Source of the DNA: Mesorhizobium denitrificans
GTDB taxonomy: Bacteria > Pseudomonadota > Alphaproteobacteria > Rhizobiales > Rhizobiaceae
Assembly: GCF_003403035.1 (NCBI RefSeq)
Contig: NZ_QURN01000005.1
Coordinates: 186,001-250,000 of the forward strand
DNA: 64,000 nucleotides
Reading direction: 5' to 3'
The notes beneath the pieces are model-generated. The model was not told the origin of the DNA. It did not search any database and saw only the letters and a list, made by a program, of their open reading frames with translations. Positions 1 to 8,481 of the stretch are shown piece by piece (the first letter of the stretch is position 1; every line of letters begins with the position of its first letter). The translations under genes were made by a program, and so were the position numbers.

Positions 1-140
1 GGCAACCGCAGATCACCTACGTGAAAACCGGTTCGAGTGACGCGGAGCGCACCGAAATTCTCTCGGGGCTTGCGGTGGGCGACCAGGTGATTGTAGGCAC
101 CTCGACCGGCACGCAAAACGGCAACCGGCCACCACGATGA
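1..140 (+). CDS. Periplasmic adaptor of a MacAB-like efflux system, C-terminal end only
   Basis: The frame is open from the window edge and codes for 45 residues ending in a TGA at 138-140. The visible part contains the stretch TEILSGLAVGDQVIVGTSTG, typical of the last membrane-proximal beta domain of membrane-fusion proteins of the MacA/HlyD type. Such adaptors link an inner-membrane ABC transporter to an outer-membrane TolC channel. The stop overlaps the start codon of the ATPase gene (ATGA), so the two are probably translationally coupled. Everything upstream lies outside the window, so lipobox or signal peptide cannot be judged. The family is inferred from this short tail and the two genes that follow. 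Confidence 0.75.
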   Translation, partial: QPQITYVKTGSSDAERTEILSGLAVGDQVIVGTSTGTQNGNRPPR

Positions 141-838
141 GCCAGCCGCTCATCAAATTCGAGAAGGTCTGGAAGACCTATGGCGAGGGCGAAGCGCGCG
201 TAAACGCACTGGCAGGCGTGAGCTTCTCCATCCCGCGTGGCGAGTTCGTCGCAATCATGGGGCCGTCCGGCTCGGGCAAATCCACGGCGATGAACATTAT
301 CGGCTGTCTCGATACGCCAACGCGTGGGCGCTATGATTTTCTGGGTATTGATGCCGGTGATCTCGACCGGGGCCGCCGCGCCATACTGCGCAACCGACAC
401 ATCGGCTTTATCTTTCAGGGCTACAATTTGCTTCCGCGCACGACAGCAGCGGAAAATGTCGAGCTTCCGCTGGTCTATCGCGGAATTGGTGCGGCGGATC
501 GGCGACGGCTGGCGCTGGAGGCGCTGGATCAGGTTGGCCTGGCAAACCGCGCCGACCATACGCCTGCCGAGCTTTCCGGCGGACAACAGCAGCGCGTGGC
601 AATCGCGCGTGCAATCGTGACCAATCCAACGCTGCTGGTTGCAGACGAACCGACTGGCAATCTGGACACGCAACGCAGCCACGAGGTGATGGAACTTCTC
701 ACCAGCTTCAATCATGAGCGCGGGCTGACAATCGCAATGGTGACCCACGAGGCCGACATTGCGGAATATGCCGACCGCACCATTCGGTTTCTGGACGGTC
801 ACATCGTTTCCGACGGCATTTCGGCGGAGGCCGCCTGA
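137..838 (+). CDS. ABC transporter ATP-binding protein, MacB/LolD type
   Basis: This 233-residue protein has all the parts of an ABC ATPase: Walker [10 protein letters not shown] at residues 42-50, Q-loop around FIFQGYN (92-98), signature LSGGQ at 146-150, Walker B LLVADEP with Glu171, and the H-loop His204. Similarity is to the LolD/MacB-N branch, which powers extrusion of antibiotics, lipoproteins or peptides through mechanotransmission rather than classical membrane transport. In Escherichia coli MacB the ATPase and permease are one protein; here they are split into two genes. It overlaps the adaptor gene by 4 nt and the permease gene by 1 nt (TGATG), so the three form one operon. The substrate is not evident. 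Confidence 0.92.
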   Translation: MSQPLIKFEKVWKTYGEGEARVNALAGVSFSIPRGEFVAIMGPSGSGKSTAMNIIGCLDTPTRGRYDFLGIDAGDLDRGRRAILRNRHIGFIFQGYNLLPRTTAAENVELPLVYRGIGAADRRRLALEALDQVGLANRADHTPAELSGGQQQRVAIARAIVTNPTLLVADEPTGNLDTQRSHEVMELLTSFNHERGLTIAMVTHEADIAEYADRTIRFLDGHIVSDGISAEAA

Positions 839-2049
839 TGTTGTGGGAAACCATACGGCTGGCGATGCTGTCGATCCGGCGCAACGTCATGCGCTCGATT
901 TTGACGCTGCTCGGCATCGTTATCGGCGTGGCTGCGGTGATTGCGATGATCACCATCGGCTCCGGCACAACCGAGAAGGTGAAGAGCGACATCGCCAAGC
1001 TCGGCTCAAACCTTTTGATCGTGAATGCAGGGCGTCCGCCCGTTCCGGGCTCCCGGCCAGATCGGGTGATACGCGAACTTGGCGACAAGGAAGTAGAGGC
1101 GCTGCGCACGCATCTTGAGGGCGCGCGCGCCGTGGCCGGGGCCGCGCAAAAGCAGGTGCGCGTGGTTTATGGCAACGAAAGCCTGACGGTGGGCGTAACC
1201 GGCGCAGACCCCGATTTTCTTGTCGCGCGCGATTGGCAGATTGCCAGCGGCCGGCCATTTACGGATCAAGAAGCGCGCGGCGGCGCCGGCGTGTGCCTGA
1301 TTGGCGAGACGGTGCGTCAGCAATTTTTCGGTGCGGGCGATCCCGGCGACGCGACTATCCGCGTGAACAAAATGAGCTGCAAGGTGATTGGCCTGCTGGA
1401 GCCGAAAGGCACAACCGGCTTCGGGCAGGATCAGGACAATGTAGTCATCATGCCGATCACAGCGTTCCAGCGGCGCATCGCGGGCAATCGCGATGTCGAT
1501 TCCATTTATATCTCGGCGGAAGAGAATGTTTCGACCAGTGATTTGCAGGATAGCGTCGAAGGCATTTTGCGCGATGTGCGGCGTGTGCCAGCCGATAAGG
1601 ACAATGATTTTAACATTCGCGACATGACACAGGTGGCGGAAACGATGGCGTCTGCCACCACGGTGATGACCGGCATGTTGGGCGCGGTGGCAGGAGTCAG
1701 CCTGCTCGTTGGCGGTATTGGCATCATGAACATCATGCTGGTGTCGGTTACGGAACGAACGCGCGAGATTGGCATTCGGCTGGCCATTGGCGCACACGAG
1801 CGGCATATCCTCGTGCAGTTTCTTGTAGAAGCGACCGTACTTTCGCTGTTTGGCGGATTGCTGGGCATCGCGTTGGGGCTTGGCCTCGCCTATGCGGCGT
1901 CATGGGTGCTGAGCGTGCCGTTTGTTCCCAGCGCTGCAGTAGTGCTGCTCGCAGTGGGTTTTTCGGCGCTTATCGGAATGATTTTCGGGTTTTTCCCAGC
2001 CTTGCGCGGCGCAAGGCTCGACCCGATTGACGCGCTAAGGCACGAGTAG
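838..2049 (+). CDS. ABC transporter permease, MacB_PCD plus FtsX domains
   Basis: A 403-residue membrane protein with the fold order of MacB permeases. One transmembrane helix near residues 20-42 is followed by a large periplasmic domain of about 230 residues. A C-terminal FtsX block of three helices begins near residue 280 (GGIGIMNIMLVSVTERTREIG) and ends in ALRGARLDPIDALRHE. The motif MLVSVTERTREIGIRLAIGA is the conserved cytoplasmic coupling segment of this family. It would pair as a dimer with the ATPase encoded just upstream and with the adaptor. The start ATG overlaps the ATPase stop. Substrate unknown; macrolide or peptide efflux is the usual guess for the family, not something the sequence proves. 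Confidence 0.92.
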   Translation: MLWETIRLAMLSIRRNVMRSILTLLGIVIGVAAVIAMITIGSGTTEKVKSDIAKLGSNLLIVNAGRPPVPGSRPDRVIRELGDKEVEALRTHLEGARAVAGAAQKQVRVVYGNESLTVGVTGADPDFLVARDWQIASGRPFTDQEARGGAGVCLIGETVRQQFFGAGDPGDATIRVNKMSCKVIGLLEPKGTTGFGQDQDNVVIMPITAFQRRIAGNRDVDSIYISAEENVSTSDLQDSVEGILRDVRRVPADKDNDFNIRDMTQVAETMASATTVMTGMLGAVAGVSLLVGGIGIMNIMLVSVTERTREIGIRLAIGAHERHILVQFLVEATVLSLFGGLLGIALGLGLAYAASWVLSVPFVPSAAVVLLAVGFSALIGMIFGFFPALRGARLDPIDALRHE

Positions 2050-2050
2050 C

Positions 2051-2755
2051 CTATCCGAAGTGCCAGCGGACAATTGCAGCCATGTGCGGTGACATTCCCT
2101 CAGGCATGTCATCCTTGCGAATGATGACCGGGCCTTCGATTTCGGGCTCTTCCTCGGAAGCGACGAACTCCTCGATACGGCGCGCGAGCACGTCCGCATC
2201 CTCATCCAACCAATAGCGGCGGAAGATCACGGTCGAGTAGTTTTCCGAATAGATGTGGCAGTGCGGATCGTGCGGGGCGGCGTTGATATTGAGGCCAGTT
2301 TCCTCGATCACTTCCCGGCTCATATTGCCGTGCAGATCAACCTGTCCGTCAATGAAATCGCTTGGCTCGAATGAACCCGCCGCGAAATAAATGCGACCGG
2401 GATTTGCCGTGTGCTTACCCATCCTGATTGCCACCAGCGCATTGTCACGCGAAACCAGCGCCGGAAATGCGAAGCTGTGTTCGACGCCATTCGGCCCTTT
2501 GTGCTTCCGCCAATGGAGCATAGTTGCGTATTTTACCGGATGACACTCGCCGACCAGCCGCGCGTCCGACAACTCGAACGACGATAAAAGCACCATCGTG
2601 CCGTTGAACAGATGTGGGTTAGCCGCATGTTCCTGCTGCCAGTTCGCCGCAATCGCATCCGTATGCGAAGCCTCATAGGGATGCGGCGAATCCAGCAGGC
2701 GCACGTCGATTTCGTGGACCGGCAGAACGACCCCACGCGGCAGTCGAAAGCTCAT
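2051..2755 (-). CDS. NUDIX hydrolase
   Basis: A 234-residue protein. Its catalytic segment SREVIEETGLN keeps the REUxEExGU core of the Nudix box that binds Mg2+ and hydrolyses nucleoside diphosphate linkages. The glycine and first glutamate upstream of it are not at canonical spacing (the segment before it reads GSFEPSDFIDGQVDLHGNM), a variant I associate with rhizobial NUDIX proteins from memory. The reading frame continues 67 codons upstream into the neighbouring gene; I take the ATG at 2755 because it overlaps that gene's stop as ATGA, indicating translational coupling. Substrate unknown. Confidence 0.85.
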   Translation of the reverse strand: MSFRLPRGVVLPVHEIDVRLLDSPHPYEASHTDAIAANWQQEHAANPHLFNGTMVLLSSFELSDARLVGECHPVKYATMLHWRKHKGPNGVEHSFAFPALVSRDNALVAIRMGKHTANPGRIYFAAGSFEPSDFIDGQVDLHGNMSREVIEETGLNINAAPHDPHCHIYSENYSTVIFRRYWLDEDADVLARRIEEFVASEEEPEIEGPVIIRKDDMPEGMSPHMAAIVRWHFG

Positions 2756-3867
2756 GAAAGTATATCCAACTTGACCGCGACCGGGCAGTGATCCGACGCC
2801 TTGGGTCTGTCCCAACCGATGCGTGGATAGCGATTGACATCCTGCCCCGGCGGAAACGGTGTGCGATAGGGCTGGCCGTTTCGGATAATTTCGGGAATGG
2901 CCTTGGAGTTTTGCCGAGCGAGCAGCGGCGAGGCCAGAATGTAGTCGAGCTGGCACAAATGCCGCTCCTCTGGTCCGCGGCTATGGAAAAGCGTCCAACG
3001 ATCGATCTCAGGACGACGAGCGACGAGATTTTCAGCAAACCCATCACGCAGCAGCACGTTTAGGGAGGATTGGCTCTCGACAACCGGCTCGAAAGCGTAA
3101 CCAGAAAACTGGTCGCCAGTGATCACGAGCCGCTCGTAATAATCGTTGAAATCCCCGCAGATCACCCAGCGCTTGTTGGACGCGTGATCCTTGCCGAAGC
3201 GATCTTCGATGATGCGGCGCGTGGCGCTTGCCTCAGCAATTCGCACGGGCATGGTTATGTCGCGGCCCGATATTCCGTTTCGCGGGCTACCCATCGATTT
3301 TTGGTGAACGATATAAATGGTCAGCGGAACGCCGCCGATTTTCACGTCAATCTCAAGGCAATCGCGCCGGAAAATGCGCTCGTACGGCTTTTCGCCCAAC
3401 TCGCCCAGTTCAGGGCTATAGAGGCCGAATTCCTCGAAGGTGTGATGCGCATGGCTGGTCATGCGCACGAACTCGATTAGCTGCCCATCGGCAGTTTGCT
3501 CGCGCATCATTATGCCGACATCGATGCCGCGACTGTCGTTTCCGGCAGTCGTGTATTTCTGCCGATACCCCTGCCCCACCATTTTGAACAGATAGCCATA
3601 TTCGAACGCGTTCAGCGATTCGATGTTATCGACTTCCTGCAGACAGATGATGTCAGCGCGGGTTGCGGCAATCGCCAGCGCGGTTTGCTGCCGGGTATCG
3701 TCCGCGCCAGCCATTTCGCGCGCCTGTTCGAGAATGCGATATTCCTGTTCGTCCTTGATCTCATACAGCGACAGCACCCTGTCCTGATTGAGCTGATTTC
3801 GATAACCGGAATAGTCGAACCGCCGCATGAGGTTTTCGACATTGAATGTGGCAAGGCGCAGCGACAT
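2752..3867 (-). CDS. Endonuclease/exonuclease/phosphatase family protein
   Basis: The 371-residue product carries the markers of the EEP fold: LATFNVENL near the N-terminus with the metal-binding Asn, CLQEVDN with the catalytic Glu, VICGDFNDYYE with the Asp-Asn pair, and the terminal ASDHCPV His-containing motif. EEP members cleave phosphodiesters in nucleic acids, phosphoinositides or sphingomyelin; the substrate here cannot be read. There is no signal peptide, so it is probably cytoplasmic. An alternative TTG start seven codons upstream (3888) exists, but the ATG at 3867 starts directly at the conserved MSLRLATFNVENL. It is followed with 4-nt overlap by the NUDIX gene. Confidence 0.85.
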   Translation of the reverse strand: MSLRLATFNVENLMRRFDYSGYRNQLNQDRVLSLYEIKDEQEYRILEQAREMAGADDTRQQTALAIAATRADIICLQEVDNIESLNAFEYGYLFKMVGQGYRQKYTTAGNDSRGIDVGIMMREQTADGQLIEFVRMTSHAHHTFEEFGLYSPELGELGEKPYERIFRRDCLEIDVKIGGVPLTIYIVHQKSMGSPRNGISGRDITMPVRIAEASATRRIIEDRFGKDHASNKRWVICGDFNDYYERLVITGDQFSGYAFEPVVESQSSLNVLLRDGFAENLVARRPEIDRWTLFHSRGPEERHLCQLDYILASPLLARQNSKAIPEIIRNGQPYRTPFPPGQDVNRYPRIGWDRPKASDHCPVAVKLDILS

Positions 3868-3967
3868 GGTTCGGAGCTTTGCCTGCAAGCGCCGCGAAAC
3901 TCAAGTGCGCAAAGTTTGACGTTGGAGCTTTGCAACCCCAAATTGAGTACGAACACGGAGGCGAAAC

Positions 3968-4420
3968 ATGAAATTCGCGAGATTGCTGATCGGTGCGGGC
4001 ATGTTGCTGGGAATATCAGCGGCAGCACATGCGGTGCCCGTGGTCGTGCCTGCGACGGCAACTTCGGCCACGCAGGTTCAGCTCAACTGTGTCGGGCCGA
4101 CTTGCTATACGACAGGGCCAATCCGCCAGCCATATTTGCGAGGCACGCAGCCGCCAGGCACAGAATGGTTTCGCCAGTCGCCACCGCGCCCACCCATCAA
4201 ATTGCAGCAGCCGCAGATGGATTATCGCGTGCCGCGCATCAAACCTAACCAGCCAAAAATGCTGCACATCAGACCATCCGACCCCAGCACCCGGATTATA
4301 GGCACGTCACAGCAGCACAAGGAGTGGTGCGCGGAACGCTATCGCTCCTATCGCGCGGCGGACAACAGCTACAAACCTTTGTCAGGCCCGCGAAAACAGT
4401 GCCAGTCGCCATATGGCTGA
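3968..4420 (+). CDS. BA14K-family secreted protein
   Basis: A 150-residue protein with a clear signal peptide ([22 protein letters not shown], cleavage expected after AHA) and a proline-rich middle. The C-terminal block [18 protein letters not shown]...GPRKQC fits the BA14K domain (pattern WC-RYRSYDP-S-TY). In Brucella the BA14K protein is a small immunoreactive, lectin-like cell-envelope protein, and the family is largely limited to Hyphomicrobiales. Two cysteines bracket the C-terminal block and could form a disulfide. A strong ribosome site, GGAGG, lies 7 nt before the ATG. The middle region has no relative I recognise. It is transcribed alone, divergent from the endonuclease gene. Confidence 0.78.
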   Translation: MKFARLLIGAGMLLGISAAAHAVPVVVPATATSATQVQLNCVGPTCYTTGPIRQPYLRGTQPPGTEWFRQSPPRPPIKLQQPQMDYRVPRIKPNQPKMLHIRPSDPSTRIIGTSQQHKEWCAERYRSYRAADNSYKPLSGPRKQCQSPYG

Positions 4421-4452
4421 GCACCTTGGCGCTTGGCCTTGGAATGTAGCAG

Positions 4453-4475
4453 ATTCTCGGGACAAGCCCGAGAAT
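4453..4475. repeat. Intergenic palindrome, ATTCTCGGG-ACAAG-CCCGAGAAT
   Basis: Perfect 9-bp arms at 4453-4461 and 4467-4475 enclose the loop ACAAG. The same element, with arms ATCCTCGGG/CCCGAGGAT and loop GCAAG, recurs at 23121-23143. Both lie shortly after the stop of a plus-strand gene. Short palindromes of this kind are common in alphaproteobacterial intergenic DNA and can act as transcript 3' ends; neither copy has a U-tract, so termination is only a possibility. Confidence 0.7.
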
Positions 4476-4532
4476 GACGGTGTTGCGTGGTGGAGATGAT
4501 GGCAGGAAGGGCGTCGACGGCGGAATGGCGCG

Positions 4533-4714
4533 GATGATCGGCAAGGCGAGATGGCGTCGATGATCGGCAAGGCGGGATGGCATCGATGATCGGCAAGGCG
4601 GGATGGCGTCGATGATCGGCAAGGCGGGATGGCGTCGATGATCGACAAGGCGGGATGGCGTCGATGATCGGCAAGGCGGGATGGCGCGGATGATCGGCAA
4701 GGCGGGATGGCGTC
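4533..4714. repeat. Tandem repeat, seven copies of a 26-bp unit
   Basis: The word GATGATCGGCAAGGCGGGAT followed by GGCGTC recurs with an exact 26-bp period at 4533, 4559, 4585, 4611, 4637, 4663 and 4689. Differences are few (a CGCGGA variant at the outer edges, one GATCGACA, one GGCATC). The unit length is not a multiple of three, so any reading frame through it cycles through three phases; the long minus-strand frames here are repeat artefacts. Degenerate sequence flanks both ends. This is a candidate variable-number repeat lying between the BA14K and PilZ genes. Confidence 0.9.
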
Positions 4715-4740
4715 GATAGCGAAGCGCGCAAGCCTTGCCC

Positions 4741-4772
4741 AAAAAACAAAACCGGCGCCGAGGCGCCGGTTT
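4741..4772 (-). terminator. Rho-independent terminator after the PilZ gene
   Basis: On the minus strand an 11-bp inverted repeat (AAACCGGCGCC with its complement, at 4749-4772) is followed by TGTTTTTT. It lies 6 nt past the PilZ stop codon. The loop is short (2 nt if all pairs form), so the inner pairs probably open. Confidence 0.85.
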
Positions 4773-4778
4773 GTTTAC

Positions 4779-5069
4779 TCATTCGAAGGAGACGCCCACC
4801 CGTTCCCCAGATCTCCACCGAATACGCGCGTGGCACTTGCGGCTGCTTGGAAGGATCGTGATGTTGAACACTTCCGGCAGCGCATCGGCCTGATTGAGGA
4901 AGAGCGTTGCCCCAGTATCGCTCTCGTTTCTCACGACGCATTCGAAGACTTTGCGATTTCGGTCGAAGCTAATAACCCCATGCTTCAGCACTTTCTGCCG
5001 ACGCCCGTCCCTGCGCTCCCGAAACACAATTCCATCAAGCCCGATGGATTTCTCCGCTATTACGTTCAT
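4779..5069 (-). CDS. PilZ domain protein
   Basis: A 96-residue single-domain protein. It carries an arginine cluster RERRDGRRQKV near residues 17-27, equivalent to the RxxxR half of a PilZ c-di-GMP site, and the second half NESDTG, matching (D/N)xSxxG. It ends in ARIRWRSGERVGVSFE, the usual last strand (xW...xxGVxF). PilZ proteins bind cyclic di-GMP and alter motility, polysaccharide or cell-cycle functions through a partner. The frame extends 58 codons further upstream, but the ATG at 5069 has a ribosome site (GAGGA) and the upstream extension is cysteine-rich and unlike PilZ. No GGDEF or EAL gene is in the window, so its partner is unknown. Confidence 0.8.
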   Translation of the reverse strand: MNVIAEKSIGLDGIVFRERRDGRRQKVLKHGVISFDRNRKVFECVVRNESDTGATLFLNQADALPEVFNITILPSSRKCHARIRWRSGERVGVSFE

Positions 5070-5261
5070 GATCCTCGTCTCAGTTCCTATCCCGCCACAT
5101 AAAATAATATGCCAGTTCCGTGCCAACTGAATCTGTGTCGAAACGGCACAACTTTTGCGGGAAATCGACCAATCTTTCGATTTACGGCTTTTGGTGGTGA
5201 GACAGGTAGCGGTGTCGTGCAACAGGATGGCACAGCGTGCCACCCTGATTAGCCAGAAGGC

Positions 5262-6293
<1,032 letters not shown>

Positions 6294-6944
6294 CTAGGCT
6301 TTGGTGTGTGGTTTGAAGAGGGTGAGAAACTGGTCGGTGGCGCGCGCGGCGTCCGCTGCGATTTCCGGCGATGGATACTTCACCGCATCGCCCAGCAAAA
6401 GCCGGATTTGAACGTCGCGGCCGACCAATCCGAAGAAAGTGCGAAAGGCTGTTTCTGCATCGGTGAATTGGAGCAACCCGGCAGCACGCGCAGCTTCCAA
6501 TAGCGGTTTGAGGCGCTCCCCGATTGCCAGCCGCCCATTGGCAAGCACGATGCGGCCAAGGTCGCTCTTGCGCGACGCCGCCTCGCTGATGGCGACGCGG
6601 TTCAGCGCAATGGACGTGCTGGACGAAATAACCGTCAGCCAATTGCGCGCGAAGTTTTCGAGGCTTTCGCGCAAGGCTGCGGCATCCAGCTTCTGCGCAT
6701 CGTAATTGCCTGCACGAACCTTGGAGGCTTGCCAGCGCACGGTGGCCGTCAGCACGCCATCACGATCACCGAACCATTTGTAAAGCGTTTCCTTGGAGCA
6801 TGAGGCGCGGCGCGCAATATCGGTCATGGTCAGGCTGCCGCCCTGCTCCACCATAAGCGCCAGAACCGCATCCAATACGGCTTGCTGCCGCTCTGTCAGC
6901 GGGTCAGCCTCAAAGTCTTCAATCTTGCGCGCCAATTGGCTCAT
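6294..6944 (-). CDS. TetR/AcrR family regulator upstream of ilvC
   Basis: 216 residues with an N-terminal TetR helix-turn-helix at about residues 20-65 (LTMTDIARRASCSKETLYKWFGDRDGVL) and a helical ligand/dimer domain. A perfect 9-bp inverted repeat begins one base before its start codon, the place expected for autorepression. The gene ends 12 nt before ilvC, so control of the operon would also control ketol-acid reductoisomerase. There is no recognisable Shine-Dalgarno sequence, because the operator occupies that position; the mRNA may be nearly leaderless. The ligand is unknown. Being next to ilvC suggests a link to branched-chain metabolism, which is inference only. Confidence 0.88.
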   Translation of the reverse strand: MSQLARKIEDFEADPLTERQQAVLDAVLALMVEQGGSLTMTDIARRASCSKETLYKWFGDRDGVLTATVRWQASKVRAGNYDAQKLDAAALRESLENFARNWLTVISSSTSIALNRVAISEAASRKSDLGRIVLANGRLAIGERLKPLLEAARAAGLLQFTDAETAFRTFFGLVGRDVQIRLLLGDAVKYPSPEIAADAARATDQFLTLFKPHTKA

Positions 6945-6945
6945 G

Positions 6946-6971
6946 CGAACCGTACCGTACGTTACGGTTCG
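6946..6971. promoter_or_regulatory. Probable TetR operator
   Basis: CGAACCGTA (6946-6954) and TACGGTTCG (6963-6971) form a perfect 9-bp inverted repeat with an 8-nt spacer. It abuts the TetR start codon. Size and symmetry suit a TetR-family dimer pair and the position suits autoregulation. Confidence 0.7.
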
Positions 6972-7016
6972 GCTTGTTAAGCCTCGGCGCGCCTCATTGC
7001 AACTGGAATCTGCGCG

Positions 7017-7439
7017 CTATTCGATGCCTTCGGCTGCGCGGTCATAAGCGGCCCGCGCCGTGCGCACCGCCTGGTGGTTTCGCTCCGCCCAACCGAGCAC
7101 ATGCGCAAGCGCCTCGAACATGGAGCGACCAAGATCGGTCAGGCTATATTCCACGGATGGAGGCTTGGTGGGAAACACCTCGCGATGCACATAACCATCG
7201 CGCTGCAGGTCGGCCAGCGTCTGGGTCAACATGCGCTGCGAGATGTCCGGCACCAGACGGCGCAACTCGCCGAAGCGGTACGGTTTTTCCGCCAGCGCGG
7301 AGAGCAGCAGCGTGGCCCAGCGACCGCCTAGCGTATCGATGACCGTGCGCACGGGGCAATTCGCCAGCCCGCGTTCGCCATCCTTCGAGGCGCGATAGCT
7401 TTCCAGCTTGATGCGCATGCTGACCGGGCGCGCGTCCAT
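7017..7439 (-). CDS. HxlR-family regulator, QorR-like
   Basis: A 140-residue winged-helix protein of the HxlR (DUF24) family. The hallmark segment CPVRTVIDTLGGRWATLLLSAL starts at Cys28, and the recognition helix is in the ISQRMLTQTLADLQRDG region. In the relatives QorR and YodB this N-terminal Cys senses quinones or oxidants by disulfide formation; whether it does so here is inference. The gene is divergent from the QorB-like oxidoreductase (7559-8443) with 119 bp between them, the same arrangement as qorR/qorB. I chose the ATG at 7439 because AAAGGGA precedes it; an ATG at 7505 lacks a ribosome site. Confidence 0.85.
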   Translation of the reverse strand: MDARPVSMRIKLESYRASKDGERGLANCPVRTVIDTLGGRWATLLLSALAEKPYRFGELRRLVPDISQRMLTQTLADLQRDGYVHREVFPTKPPSVEYSLTDLGRSMFEALAHVLGWAERNHQAVRTARAAYDRAAEGIE

Positions 7440-7558
7440 AGGTGGTTCCCTTTCTGTGCCTAGCTCCCGCAAAACTGCCTTCTTTACGGGCGCAACAAAG
7501 AGCATAATCTATATCTGCTCTCAAATCGAGACTAATATTCACGAGACAGGAAACGAAG

Positions 7559-8443
7559 ATGGCTGAGAAAATTCTGGTGACGGGCGCCTCCGGGCACCTT
7601 GGCGGACTTATTGTCAAGAAACTGCTGGCGCGCGGCGTCGCTCCGTCCAACATCATCGCCGGCACGCGCGACACGGCGAAGTTGGCAGACCTCGCCGCAA
7701 AAGGCATTGAAACGCGCAAGGTGGATTTTAATGACGAGGCCAATCTATCCAAGGCGTTCGCCGGTGCCGATACGATTCTGATCGTTTCGACGGACGCACT
7801 GGACGCTGCCGGCACGCGCCTGAAGCAGCATCGCGCCGCAGTGAAGGCAGCAGTTGCGGTGGGCGCAAAGCGGCTGGCTTACACGTCGCTGCCAGTGCCG
7901 GACGCGTCGCACGTCTCATTCGCGCCTGATCATCTGGGGACTGAACAGGCGATCAAGGCAACTGGCCTGCCCTACCTGATCTTCCGCAACAACTGGTATC
8001 AGGAAAATCTGTTCATGAGCCTGCCAAACGCATTCAAGAGCGGACAATGGTACACCTCGGCGGGTGCTGGACGCACGGCATTTGCCGCACGCGAAGACAT
8101 TGCCGATGCCATAGCTGCCGCGCTGGCCGCACCGGCAGGGGCGAGCGCCATTTATACGCTGACCGGTGCAGAAGCACTGCCGCCCGCCGAAATCGCCAAG
8201 CTGGCCGCCAACGCAACCGGAAAGCCGCTTGCCGTGGTCGATCTTACCGATGAGCAGCTTGCGGGCGGCATGAAGGCAGCCGGCGTGCCCGAGGCGTTTA
8301 TCCCGACGCTGGTGTCTTTCGATACGGCGGCGCGCGAAGGCGACCTCTCTATCGTGACCAGCGATATTGAGAAGCTTACCGGACGCAAGCCGAAGGCTGT
8401 TGCCACCTTCATCAAGGAAAACGCCAAGGGCCTCGCAGGCTAA
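7559..8443 (+). CDS. NmrA/QorB-like NAD(P)H quinone reductase
   Basis: 294 residues, an atypical short-chain dehydrogenase. The nucleotide motif GASGHLGG is at 9-16; blocks such as RLAYTSLPVPD and LIFRNNWYQEN are shared with QorB (YtfG) of Escherichia coli. QorB reduces quinones with NADPH and protects against redox cycling. The ribosome site AGGAAACGAAG precedes the ATG. Its divergent neighbour is an HxlR regulator of the type that controls such genes, which supports the assignment. Azoreductase or NmrA-like redox sensor are the alternatives. Confidence 0.82.
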   Translation: MAEKILVTGASGHLGGLIVKKLLARGVAPSNIIAGTRDTAKLADLAAKGIETRKVDFNDEANLSKAFAGADTILIVSTDALDAAGTRLKQHRAAVKAAVAVGAKRLAYTSLPVPDASHVSFAPDHLGTEQAIKATGLPYLIFRNNWYQENLFMSLPNAFKSGQWYTSAGAGRTAFAAREDIADAIAAALAAPAGASAIYTLTGAEALPPAEIAKLAANATGKPLAVVDLTDEQLAGGMKAAGVPEAFIPTLVSFDTAAREGDLSIVTSDIEKLTGRKPKAVATFIKENAKGLAG

Positions 8444-8451
8444 GCGCAGGG

Positions 8452-8481
8452 CAGCTCGCCGCGTGCTTGCGCGGCGGGCTC
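8452..8481. terminator. Hairpin between converging genes
   Basis: GCTCGCCGCG and CGCGGCGGGC form a 10-bp stem (one G-U pair) around a 6-nt loop, between the stops of the converging QorB-like and epimerase genes. The T-tract is weak on the plus side (CTCTTACC), so it may be a bidirectional or Rho-assisted end. Confidence 0.55.

Noticed and set aside
4533-4714. Possible CRISPR array
   Set aside because: The units are contiguous with no unique spacers, are GC-rich without CRISPR repeat features, and no cas gene is present.
4296-4941. Long minus-strand reading frames with PIIDAIPPCRSS-like repeats
   Set aside because: They are the three phases of the 26-bp tandem repeat; no ribosome site, no conserved sequence and overlap with the BA14K gene.
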